From Saprospiraceae bacterium (lineage in GTDB: Bacteria > Bacteroidota > Bacteroidia > Chitinophagales > Saprospiraceae), in NCBI GenBank assembly GCA_019187225.1, contig JABAQQ010000045.1, positions 1-57,722 on the forward strand: a stretch of DNA of 57,722 bases, in the 5' to 3' direction. Below, one piece after another: positions 15,855-24,476 of the stretch (position 1 is the stretch's first letter; every line of letters starts with the position of its first letter). Position numbers and translations under genes: made by a program. Below the pieces are notes generated by a model that was not told the DNA's origin, made no database searches, and saw only the letters and a program-made list of their open reading frames with translations.

Positions 15855-17711
15855 TTACTCCTTTTTGGACGGCACGATCCTGTCGAACGCCAGCCCGCTG
15901 TGCCCCTCGCCGCGGCCGGTGCGTTTTTTCACGCCAACCCAGGTGAACACTTTGCCGTTCGTCCAGCGGGTGCGCTGGAAGGTCTGTATCACATGGACGC
16001 CTGCTCTCGGCACTTCTTCTTCGTGCAAACGATACGGTTTACCCTGGTCCAAGCCTTCGCGCAACAGCACTGTGCGTGGCCTCACCCGCTCGAAAGTCGG
16101 CGGATTTTCGCCGGCCAAAAAGCGCGGCATGGCAGCGCGGCGCAACTGGATCTGGCGGTTGCTGCCCTCGACGTGCTCCGGCACGAAGGGTATCCAGTTT
16201 TCCGGCACAGTCGTCATAATGTCGTAGCGGAACGGTGCTTTCCAAACCGGTTCGTCTTCCGGAGCGAGCGGCGGCACGAAACTTTGCAGGAAATCGCGGA
16301 ATTCCGCCGCCGCAATGTTGCCGGCGCGGGTGCGGCCATGCGGCATGGGCACTGCCGTTTCGATGCCCCACACCATGTTCGCCATCTCGTCGCGGATAAG
16401 CGCGATCTCTTCGAGTGGCTGGCTTTCCTGGATTTTCGGCACCGTCGGTAGCACGAGCAAAGTCAGGTCGGCCGGTTCGTTTTGATCGCCTTTGATATTG
16501 AGACTGAACATGTTCCAGCGCTGCCACGACTCGTCGGATCCTCGCCCGGCGGCCTCTATCCAATAGCGTTCGCCGAAGGTATTGGTTACAGCCAAACCCC
16601 TGATATTTAACACCGAACCCGCCGGAACGGTGTAGGGCAGCACGAACCAGTCGTTGGCATAGACCAGCCCGAACTCGACGAGTAGCAGTTTCGCCAGGTC
16701 CGTCGTGCCGGGTTTGATGTCGCCGAAATTTGTCTTGCCGTCCTCGAACGCCCACCAGCGCGTATCGGGCATGCCGTCGAAACGCACCGGCGCCGGGATG
16801 AAACTCTGGGTCGTGTATTTCGACTCCACCGGTGCTTCGGGTGCGGCTTCCGCCGGCTCGTCCAATTTCTTTTTGCTTTTATCCCAGTCGAAATTGTACC
16901 AGTCGAGCCGTTCGTGGTAGTATTCTTCTGCGTTCAGCACTTTTTCGCCGCCCTTGCCGTCGGGAACGGCGCAGTCGAACTGGTATTCCAATCGCTCCGG
17001 CTGCCAGGCGTCACCTTCTTCGGGTTTTGCCTGGAAATAAAGTTTTTCAAACCATTCGACAAACAAGGGGCCTGCCGTGTCCACCGCCGCTTTGTCGGCG
17101 GGAGTAAGCGCCAGGCCATCGGAGGCCAGAGCAGCCGGCGTTTTCAGGTGAAAATACAAGCCCGCGCCGTCCATCGCCCGGCCTGCTACAGCTTTAAATT
17201 GCTGCCACACTTCGGGGTGGGCGCACACTGCCGCATCGTCCTTCGTCGTCGGGTCGGGTTGCTCAATTTTATAAAAATCTTTGAACGCCTGCGCTGCTGT
17301 CGTTGGAATCATTTTGAGCCAGCGCCGGCCCATTTGCAAGCGCAAATCGAGTGCAATATCTTGATTGCCAATAGCGAAAGGGACAGGCCGCCGCTCCACC
17401 GTCGCCTCCAAAGGCGTGTTGTGGTCGAACTTTTGCACCGGGTCGCCCACCGGCTGGTACTTGGTGATGCGCTGTCCTTCGACATGGATTTTGGCGTACA
17501 CAGGTGTACCCGCGTCGTCGCCGAGGAACTCGCCCATTTGCCACTGCTTGCAGAGCATCCATAAAGCGTCGCGGACTTCGGCGCGCAGCGCCCGGCTGAA
17601 GTTGTCGGTGCGCGGGCGCGCTTCGAGACGGTTGTAGCGTGTGAGCGTGGGGTACAGAACTTCGCCTGTAAAGACCTGGTTGAGGTTTCGGATGACGAGA
17701 TTTTCGGCCAT
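15855..17711 (-). CDS. large uncharacterised protein, last gene of the six-gene block (618 aa)
   Basis: A 618-residue soluble protein with no signal peptide, no membrane helix and no motif I can name. The N-terminus (LVIRNLNQVFTGEVLYPTL, then EVRDALWMLCKQWQMGEFLG) looks conserved and aromatic-rich. The middle has an acidic, Pro/Ala-rich linker at about 285-305. The C-terminal half has regular beta-like stretches (PYTVPAGSVLNIRGLAV; LTLLVLPTVPKIQE) and ends in a basic tail. The ATG at 17711 is the natural start. It is the most downstream member of the minus-strand block that begins with the subtilase at 33930 and is separated from the Tat protein gene by about 210 bases with a hairpin. A structural role in an assembly with the neighbouring giant proteins is only a guess. 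Confidence 0.75.
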   Translation of the reverse strand: MAENLVIRNLNQVFTGEVLYPTLTRYNRLEARPRTDNFSRALRAEVRDALWMLCKQWQMGEFLGDDAGTPVYAKIHVEGQRITKYQPVGDPVQKFDHNTPLEATVERRPVPFAIGNQDIALDLRLQMGRRWLKMIPTTAAQAFKDFYKIEQPDPTTKDDAAVCAHPEVWQQFKAVAGRAMDGAGLYFHLKTPAALASDGLALTPADKAAVDTAGPLFVEWFEKLYFQAKPEEGDAWQPERLEYQFDCAVPDGKGGEKVLNAEEYYHERLDWYNFDWDKSKKKLDEPAEAAPEAPVESKYTTQSFIPAPVRFDGMPDTRWWAFEDGKTNFGDIKPGTTDLAKLLLVEFGLVYANDWFVLPYTVPAGSVLNIRGLAVTNTFGERYWIEAAGRGSDESWQRWNMFSLNIKGDQNEPADLTLLVLPTVPKIQESQPLEEIALIRDEMANMVWGIETAVPMPHGRTRAGNIAAAEFRDFLQSFVPPLAPEDEPVWKAPFRYDIMTTVPENWIPFVPEHVEGSNRQIQLRRAAMPRFLAGENPPTFERVRPRTVLLREGLDQGKPYRLHEEEVPRAGVHVIQTFQRTRWTNGKVFTWVGVKKRTGRGEGHSGLAFDRIVPSKKE

Positions 17712-17869
17712 GAGTTGTGGCTTTTAATGTCTTTTATTTAGATTAGAAGGCGGTTGCCTTATTTCAATCGAGGGTTTTCCTGCCGTTGTTGGCGTCCCCG
17801 CCAACCCCAAGCGGCGGAGCTCGATAACCGGAGAGAAGTTCAGTACTTTTACCAGGTTACTCGTGCGAA

Positions 17870-17908
17870 TTTCTGCCGTTGCCTGCGTCCTGCCGACAAC
17901 GGCAGAAA
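17870..17908. repeat. hairpin, 12-base perfect stem
   Basis: TTTCTGCCGTTG at 17870-17881 and CAACGGCAGAAA at 17897-17908, with a 15-base loop, just past the stop codon of the Tat-exported protein gene. Neither strand has a clear T-run after it, so it is a weak terminator or an RNA-processing hairpin. Confidence 0.5.
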
Positions 17909-17920
17909 GTGACATCTAAA

Positions 17921-18637
17921 CTACCCCGCAAAAATGTAACCGCATCCGAGTTCCTGTGCCCGGCCCAAAGCCCAGACGCCGGACGGAACGACCTGTATGC
18001 CAGGCAATAATCCGCTCATCCAGTCTTTTTTGACTTCTTCGGCAGACACATTCATCCCTCCGGCAACAGCAGCGCTGTAAACGGTGATGGCCGTGCTGCA
18101 GACGCAGACCATCACTCCTTCAGCCTGTAATTCGTTGATGCCGATGGCTACCTCGCCGATTCCGGGCACTTTAAAGTCGCCCGGCTTCGGGTTCCAGAAT
18201 GGATTGCGCAGCGAAGCCTGTTTGGTTTTCGGGTCGTCCGCTTTGAACACTTCGCCAAAATGGTACTTGTCCCACAGGCGGTCTTCAAATGCATAACAAA
18301 TGGCACTGTGTCGAAGCACCAGCACTACGCCGCAGTCGTTGGCCGGAGTACCGGTTTGATCGTTGGTAAGCATGAACACCTTTGGCCAGGCAAAGGGAAA
18401 TAATTCATGCGGTTGCGTAGCGTCGAACACAATGCGGTGTTTCCCTTTCAATTGGCTGAACCATGCATCGGGGTCTGTGGGATTATTAAAGTCATGTTCC
18501 TCCGGTACTCCAAACGGCTTGGCGTCGAGCCGTGCCGGCACAGCAATAGAAGCGAACCCAATGGTAGCAGCGCCGGCAGCAATGGTTTCAAGGAATTGGC
18601 GACGGGGTGTTTTCTGCTTTAATTGATTGTTTTTCAT
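17921..18637 (-). CDS. Tat-exported DsrE-like protein
   Basis: A 238-residue protein with a twin-arginine signal (KTPRRQFLETIAAGAATIGF, residues 9-28) and a probable cleavage after the hydrophobic stretch near ARLDA. The mature part resembles DsrE/DsrF-like proteins: a strand with GVVLVLRHSAICYAF, a later GINELQAEGVMVCVCSTAI with a cysteine pair, and a C-terminal VVPSGVWALGRAQELGCGY pattern. DsrE-fold proteins carry sulfur or act in redox relays; here the exported form suggests a periplasmic role. It sits within the six-gene block and is the only member with an export signal, so it may be a passenger gene and not a functional partner. Confidence 0.75.
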   Translation of the reverse strand: MKNNQLKQKTPRRQFLETIAAGAATIGFASIAVPARLDAKPFGVPEEHDFNNPTDPDAWFSQLKGKHRIVFDATQPHELFPFAWPKVFMLTNDQTGTPANDCGVVLVLRHSAICYAFEDRLWDKYHFGEVFKADDPKTKQASLRNPFWNPKPGDFKVPGIGEVAIGINELQAEGVMVCVCSTAITVYSAAVAGGMNVSAEEVKKDWMSGLLPGIQVVPSGVWALGRAQELGCGYIFAG

Positions 18638-18720
18638 TGTGAAATGCTTTTAAAAAGTGATGAAATTGATAACATTGCATCAACTGAAAGCATATTTTGA
18701 GAATAGACACTGGTTTTCTG

Positions 18721-21700
18721 TCAATTGGTCGTAATCACCTTCTCCACGTAATTATTCACCACCGCCAGATCCGCCGCAATCGTGACCGGCCGCCAGGTGG
18801 TCGCCAAAATGGTGGCCGGGAGGAAAACGGAAAGTTCGGTGTCGTCGAGTTGTTGGGGTTCCACCGCACGGAGGCGGGCCATGTCGAGGGTTTCGTGGAG
18901 CGTCGCCACGAGGTCGTCCCACTGCCAGGCACCGTTGAATTGGGGCGGCGTGGCGAGCAGGATGGCTTGCGGCGGTTCGGCGTTGGGTTTGTCGAAGTGG
19001 AAAGTGATGCCCGTCGTTTCCGTCTCCGAAGGAATGACTTCCGTCCACTCGTCGAGCAGGAGGCCGCATTGGGGCTGGGTTTTGTCAAAACCGCCTGCCG
19101 GGTAAACTGCCGTGTAGAGCAGGTTTTCGCGTTCGAGTTTGGCGCTGGCGTCGGGCGGAAATTCGAGTGCGAGCCAGGGAGCTGTTGCGTCGTGCGGCAA
19201 CTGGACGGGTTGCAAATCGGGCGCCGTTTTGCCGAAAGCCTCGCTCAGGAAGGTCAGGTTTTCGAGGTGGTGCATTTTCTCACGCACCCGCGCCGCGCCG
19301 TAGAGCCAGTCGTCCACGGGGAAGGGGTTATTAAGAGTAATTCGTTGGTAATTAAGCAATTGGGCGCGGGTTGCGTAAGCGTTCGCCCATTCTTCGGCCT
19401 GCAATTCCGGCGTGGTGAACGAGGGCACGAGCACAAATTCTTCGCCGAATACCAGCCGCGCCGCTTCGGTCAGCAGGTTCACTTTTTTGTCGGGCGAAGC
19501 CTCCGCGTCGTGATCGGTCAGTTTGGTTTGAATGGCCGCGATGCGTTTGTCTATGTCTTCGATGAGTTGATTCACCCGAATGCGGATGTCGTCGGCCAAC
19601 GTGACGATGGATTTTTCCACGTCTTCGATGCTGAGCGCCTCCAGGTCGAAATCCGAAACGGGCAGCAGGGCTTTGAAATCGGTCAGCACTTCGCTGAGGT
19701 TCGTCTTGGTCGTGTTTCCAAAATTCTCAAAACCGGATTTTCTGTTGGCGAACAATACTTTTTTCGCCTCCACCTCGGTCTGCACCTGCGCGGAATTTTT
19801 GCCCGCCGTATCCACGAAAGTTGTGGAGATCAGCAGTTCTGCTTTTTGCAGCAGGGCGATGCGCTCCGCTTCGCCGGGCTGAGCGGGCAAATCAGCCAAT
19901 AGTGCTGCGTAGTCGTCGAGTTTGTCTTGCCAGCGGTCGGCGGTATCGGCGGCTTTTTGCAGCAGGTTTTTGTAAATAACGCCTTTCGTTTCATAAAAAA
20001 TGCCGAAGCCGGTTTGCTGCAAACCATACAAGGAGAGTAATTTGAGGGTAATGATGAGGTCATTCAGGTAATTGTCAATGTTCGTCAGAATCGTCGCCGT
20101 GTCGGGGCCGGGTTCGGGGAAAACGGCGGTCAACTGGGTTTGCAGCGGGACGAGTCTCGTCGTTTTTTCATTCGTTAAAGCCGTCGTAAGAAAGTCCACG
20201 CGGCTGCGCGCAAGCGTAATTTGACCAGCATTGTCATTCTTCGCTTCGGTTGGCAGTGCGACATCAGTAGAGCGCAGGGGACGCGAGCGCAGGAGCAGCG
20301 CGCGCAGGCTGCGCAGCATGGGCGCGATCTCGAAAAAAGTGAAATGGCCGGCATCGCCTTCTGTATAGGAGATGGTCAGCACTGCGTCGGGGCGGGGTTT
20401 CGGAACGGCGTTCCGAAATACGTGGTCGCGTACTCGGTCTTCGAGTTCGGAACGCGCTTCGAGGTTGTCGGGATTGATAAGATACAACAGATCGAGGGCT
20501 TGCAAACCCAACGCCGCCTGCGTCACGAATACCGGGTCCGGGTTGCCGTCGTACGTCACCTTGCAACTCACCTGCGCAGGTGCGGGTAAAATGCCGTTCA
20601 CCCAATGCTGCATGGCAGGTTCGGCTTGGGCACGCGGGGTGTCGCCTGGTAAAGTGGCGGCGTTGGCATCGAAGTGCAGGGCAACGCGGTGTGTGAGGCC
20701 GATGCCGCTGCGGGGCGTTTGCACCACATCCGGCACGGGCGGGAAAGTGGCTTGACTGTAAGCGTCGAGTGTGGCGGCAGCGCGGTCGTAGTTGCCCATC
20801 ACGACCTGGTGGACGCCCTCGGCGACAGCGAGGTCGGCCAAAGCGTCGTAAATGTCGAGCAGGCGGTTAATTTCCGAATTGATGATCGTCTGTTGCGGTC
20901 CGGTGGCGGTGGGTAATTTACCCGGCACCGGGAAGCCGAAGGGATAGGTTTTCACCGAGCCGTCGGCGTTTTTGACGTGGCGGATCAGGTTGAGGCCGTT
21001 CACCACGTTGCGGGCCTCGACAGCCTCGATGGATTCCCCGTCGGGCAGGTCTTCGGGACGCGTGTAGAGCGGGAACAGCAGGCGGATCGGGTAAATAAAC
21101 TCGTCACATTCGGCGAAATTGTAGCGGTCGTGCAGCCCGCGCTCAAACTGGTAGCCCAGCAAGGCCGCAAGGCTCTGACCGTTTCGGATACCCTCGATCA
21201 TGCCGAGCGCCAGGCGTACCCGCTCGGAGGCGAGGTTGACCTTCAGCAGATTCGGCTGCGCAGGTGTGGCGTTGGCGATGTAGCCGTTGCGCAGGATAGC
21301 GGCCGTGGTGGCGTGGTTGACCGAAGGCGCGTGGATGTAGCCTTCGTTTTTGTTGTCGCGTACCAGCGGAACACGCTGTTTTTCAGGGACTTGTTTGTTG
21401 AAAATCTCATTCAGTTCCGGCTGGTTCGACAGGTTGACAGGTGTCAGGTTTTTGTTTTCCGACTTCACATTTTCTAACCAGCCGTAGGCGCCAAGATAAA
21501 GGCCGCGCCGGTAGGTCGAACCTTCTTCATTGCCTTCCGGGTCGGTTTTGCGGGAAAAACGCGAGGAAGCGAGTTGGAAATTCACCAGCCCTGTCATCCA
21601 GGCGTCGAGGCGGTAAGAGGCGCAGTCGAGGTGTTCGGCCAACAGCCGTTCGAGGCGGGCGGTGGGCGTTTTTTTCAGGTGTTCGAGCGCAGTGAGTTGT

Positions 21701-24444
21701 TCGCTGAGGTAGCGGGTGAAAAAGAGTTCGCCGAGATTCAGCGTGATGTGCTCATACAGCGTCCGCGTAGGGTGACCGGTGATCTTTTGATTGGGGCTGT
21801 AAAGTATCTCGTAGCGGCTTTGTTCCGCCGTCGCAACGTTGTTGACAGCAGCGGCGGATGCGGTGCCGATATTAGCGGTTTGCGCTTGTATCTGGAAAAA
21901 ATGCGGCTCATTGAACAAGGCGCGTTTCTGCTGGTTGTCGAGCAATTGCGCTTCTTCGTAGGCTCGCACGCCCGCGTCGTGGTAACCGAGTTGCAGGGCG
22001 TGGCGGAGCAGGACGTAGAGCAGTGCGTTCGGCCATTTGTTGTCTACAAAACCGTCCTGCACGCGCAAGGTATCGAAGGATTGTTTCGCCCATTCGTGCA
22101 GCCATTCGATGTAGTTGCGGTTGTTGGTCGTCATGACGCGCAGCGCCTCGATTTCCGACAGGGGGCCATCCTGAATGGCCGGGCCGTTTAGTTTGTTGGC
22201 AAAAACTTTCCAATAGAGGTCGAACAATTTCGGCATTTCATCGCCTGCGTATCCGAGTTGCTGGAGCCTGCTGAAAGCCGCTTCGTGGAGTTCGTTGGCG
22301 GGAAGCGTTTGCCAGAGAATGAACAATTGCCACATCGAGGCAATGTTGTGCTCCTGCTTTTGGGTGCTGGCATACCGTTGGTAATACTCGACGGAAGCCG
22401 GGTGAAGGCCCAAAATATTCAGCAGTTCCTGGTGCGGGTCTTTGGCCGAATTGGGGTCAACGCGGGAGACTTTTTGAACCTGCGGTTGCCAGGTATTGTC
22501 CCGCAAGTCTCTGATGATCAGGTAGAATTTCCACAACCAGTCCTTGAATTCGGTCTTTCTTTGTTTTTCCTGAAAATAATGCGAGTAGTCAACGTACGAA
22601 ACCTTCTGGTCGCCGTACACCCAACTGATCTTGCTGAAAGCCGTCGTGGGCAAAATGCCGTAAGGCTGCCGTCCGATGCGAACGGCTGGGATCATACCGC
22701 GCCCGCTCACGAAACGGTTGAAAAACCAGCGCGTGTAATAGATGTCGTCGTCGTTGAACACGGGCTGGAGCAGCGTGTCCATGAAATAGCCGAAAGTGGC
22801 GGGCCATAGTGCGGCGTTCATGGCGCGGGCTTCGCACTGGTCGGTGTGGCCGGCGAAGGGGATTTGTTTGAGCCATTCGGTATCGAGGCCGAGGGTTTCG
22901 GCAAACCACTGTCCGTCGCGTTTCATTTGCCATTCCTCCGTTTCTTCAAATTGAGATAAGCCTTTGAAAACGAAATCGAAACTCATGTCCGCATCGTCGT
23001 CGCGCCGGTAAGCCGAGTTGACCTCTTCGGTGTTGTTCGTCGGCGAGCCCTGCGGCAAAAAGGCGAATCCCGTGCGGCTGAAATAATGGTGCTGGAACAA
23101 GGTTTCCGCTTCGGATTTGCCTTCGGCGGCATCGGAACTCAGCCGCAGTCCGAGTACGAACAGGCGGTCGAAACCCCGGGTGGCCTGAATGGAGGTGATG
23201 TTCACCCGGAAAGCCATGCCGCGTTGCAGTGCTTCTTCAAAATCGAGCATCCAGCGCAGTTCGTCGCCCACCAAGAGGTTGCCGTGTTCGTCGAACTGGA
23301 ATTGCGATTCGGTGTCGGCAGCCGGGTTGGGGCTGACGTGGAATGGCGCCTGTACGGGGGCGCTGAGTTCGTCGAGCACTTTTGTATTGCCCTGGTACCC
23401 CAGCAAAACGAAGCGTTCGGGCAGGAGATTCGCCTGCGCAGCTTTCGCCCACGACATGGTTTTCGTTTCTATATCTTCATTTTTTGGGAAAATTTCAAAT
23501 ACCACGTGGGGGGTCGCCGTCACCCGCGTGAACGGCGCGACGGGCTCTTCTTTCAAATTGTAAGGTTTGAAATTTTCCGCCAATTCCTCCGCACGCGCAC
23601 TGCCGCCGACCGAGCCGACGAGGTTGTTCCAGGCGGTCGTTTCGGCGGTAAAATCGCCGCCGGCTTTCCAGACGGCTTTCCAATAAGTGTCGAGTGCTGT
23701 TCGTTCTGTCCCCGTCAGGGCGTCTTTCTCTGCTGTCACGATAAGCAAAACTTCACCGTCCGCTTTGCTTAGCGGTTTCATTTCCAGCGTATGATCGCCC
23801 TCTGTGTCGGTCGCCGAAAGCGGGTTGAGCGGGCGGTAGTGCTGTTTGATCCACGTCGCCCGGCCAGAACCATGACTCGCCACGAGGCCGCGCCAGGCCG
23901 CGCGTTCGTCGCCTTCATTACCCGCCGCGTGAAAATATTCCCGCCAGAAAATGCGGGCGCTGAGAATCTCCGGTTCGGCCAGCGTTTCTTCAAAAGTATC
24001 CACGAGACATTCGTCGGGGAAAATGCGCACCCAGAGTTGGTGCTGCGTCCCTGCGGCGGCGGTTGTGAAGGTTTTGAAACGCGTTTCGAGCCGGAGCGGA
24101 AAGAGCATGATGGGGATGTCGTCGTTCATCTGAACGGCATTGTTGCGGGGGTCCGACCACAGGTCCCAAAACGCCGGATAAAGGTCGGCGAGTTGGCCTT
24201 TGATACCGTCGAATTTCTTTTCGCGCTGCTTTTTCAGTCCTTCCAGGTCGGCTTTCCGGCTTTCCAGCTGGTGGCGCTGCTGGACGTGTGCGGGGTTGTT
24301 GGGGTTGAACCACCGCTGCGTTTGCTCCAATTGTTTGTCTACCTGTTTGAGTTGTTCGATCACGCGGAACAGGTTGCCTTCTGCCTGCGAAAAAGCATTG
24401 CGGGCGTTGGAGAGATTTTTTTGTATCTGTTGAAAATCAGCCAT
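18721..24444 (-). CDS. giant uncharacterised protein (1907 aa)
   Basis: A 1907-residue protein with no signal peptide or membrane helix. The start is the ATG at 24444 (MADFQQIQKNL); the open frame extends 12 codons further to a TTG that overlaps the upstream stop, which is less likely. Residues 1-95 are a predicted coiled coil rich in Gln/Lys/Leu, ending at about LADLYPAFWDL. The rest is a long mix of helical and beta segments with many aromatic residues, such as IPIMLFPLRLETRF early on and VDYSHYFQEKQRKTEF mid-protein. Helical heptads recur around residues 1480-1690, and a beta-rich C-terminus with LERENLLYTAVYPAGGF follows. I recognise no catalytic motif. It follows the 1117-residue gene by 32 bases, so the two are almost certainly cotranscribed. 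Confidence 0.8.
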   Translation of the reverse strand: MADFQQIQKNLSNARNAFSQAEGNLFRVIEQLKQVDKQLEQTQRWFNPNNPAHVQQRHQLESRKADLEGLKKQREKKFDGIKGQLADLYPAFWDLWSDPRNNAVQMNDDIPIMLFPLRLETRFKTFTTAAAGTQHQLWVRIFPDECLVDTFEETLAEPEILSARIFWREYFHAAGNEGDERAAWRGLVASHGSGRATWIKQHYRPLNPLSATDTEGDHTLEMKPLSKADGEVLLIVTAEKDALTGTERTALDTYWKAVWKAGGDFTAETTAWNNLVGSVGGSARAEELAENFKPYNLKEEPVAPFTRVTATPHVVFEIFPKNEDIETKTMSWAKAAQANLLPERFVLLGYQGNTKVLDELSAPVQAPFHVSPNPAADTESQFQFDEHGNLLVGDELRWMLDFEEALQRGMAFRVNITSIQATRGFDRLFVLGLRLSSDAAEGKSEAETLFQHHYFSRTGFAFLPQGSPTNNTEEVNSAYRRDDDADMSFDFVFKGLSQFEETEEWQMKRDGQWFAETLGLDTEWLKQIPFAGHTDQCEARAMNAALWPATFGYFMDTLLQPVFNDDDIYYTRWFFNRFVSGRGMIPAVRIGRQPYGILPTTAFSKISWVYGDQKVSYVDYSHYFQEKQRKTEFKDWLWKFYLIIRDLRDNTWQPQVQKVSRVDPNSAKDPHQELLNILGLHPASVEYYQRYASTQKQEHNIASMWQLFILWQTLPANELHEAAFSRLQQLGYAGDEMPKLFDLYWKVFANKLNGPAIQDGPLSEIEALRVMTTNNRNYIEWLHEWAKQSFDTLRVQDGFVDNKWPNALLYVLLRHALQLGYHDAGVRAYEEAQLLDNQQKRALFNEPHFFQIQAQTANIGTASAAAVNNVATAEQSRYEILYSPNQKITGHPTRTLYEHITLNLGELFFTRYLSEQLTALEHLKKTPTARLERLLAEHLDCASYRLDAWMTGLVNFQLASSRFSRKTDPEGNEEGSTYRRGLYLGAYGWLENVKSENKNLTPVNLSNQPELNEIFNKQVPEKQRVPLVRDNKNEGYIHAPSVNHATTAAILRNGYIANATPAQPNLLKVNLASERVRLALGMIEGIRNGQSLAALLGYQFERGLHDRYNFAECDEFIYPIRLLFPLYTRPEDLPDGESIEAVEARNVVNGLNLIRHVKNADGSVKTYPFGFPVPGKLPTATGPQQTIINSEINRLLDIYDALADLAVAEGVHQVVMGNYDRAAATLDAYSQATFPPVPDVVQTPRSGIGLTHRVALHFDANAATLPGDTPRAQAEPAMQHWVNGILPAPAQVSCKVTYDGNPDPVFVTQAALGLQALDLLYLINPDNLEARSELEDRVRDHVFRNAVPKPRPDAVLTISYTEGDAGHFTFFEIAPMLRSLRALLLRSRPLRSTDVALPTEAKNDNAGQITLARSRVDFLTTALTNEKTTRLVPLQTQLTAVFPEPGPDTATILTNIDNYLNDLIITLKLLSLYGLQQTGFGIFYETKGVIYKNLLQKAADTADRWQDKLDDYAALLADLPAQPGEAERIALLQKAELLISTTFVDTAGKNSAQVQTEVEAKKVLFANRKSGFENFGNTTKTNLSEVLTDFKALLPVSDFDLEALSIEDVEKSIVTLADDIRIRVNQLIEDIDKRIAAIQTKLTDHDAEASPDKKVNLLTEAARLVFGEEFVLVPSFTTPELQAEEWANAYATRAQLLNYQRITLNNPFPVDDWLYGAARVREKMHHLENLTFLSEAFGKTAPDLQPVQLPHDATAPWLALEFPPDASAKLERENLLYTAVYPAGGFDKTQPQCGLLLDEWTEVIPSETETTGITFHFDKPNAEPPQAILLATPPQFNGAWQWDDLVATLHETLDMARLRAVEPQQLDDTELSVFLPATILATTWRPVTIAADLAVVNNYVEKVITTN

Positions 24445-24476
24445 TTGCTTAAGATGGTTTGAAGGTTTGGAGCTTG

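Noticed and set aside
18697-19902. Plus-strand frame of 401 codons inside the 1907-residue gene
   Set aside because: Arg/Val/Gly-rich antisense shadow; the minus strand is open for nearly 6 kb with ordinary codon use.
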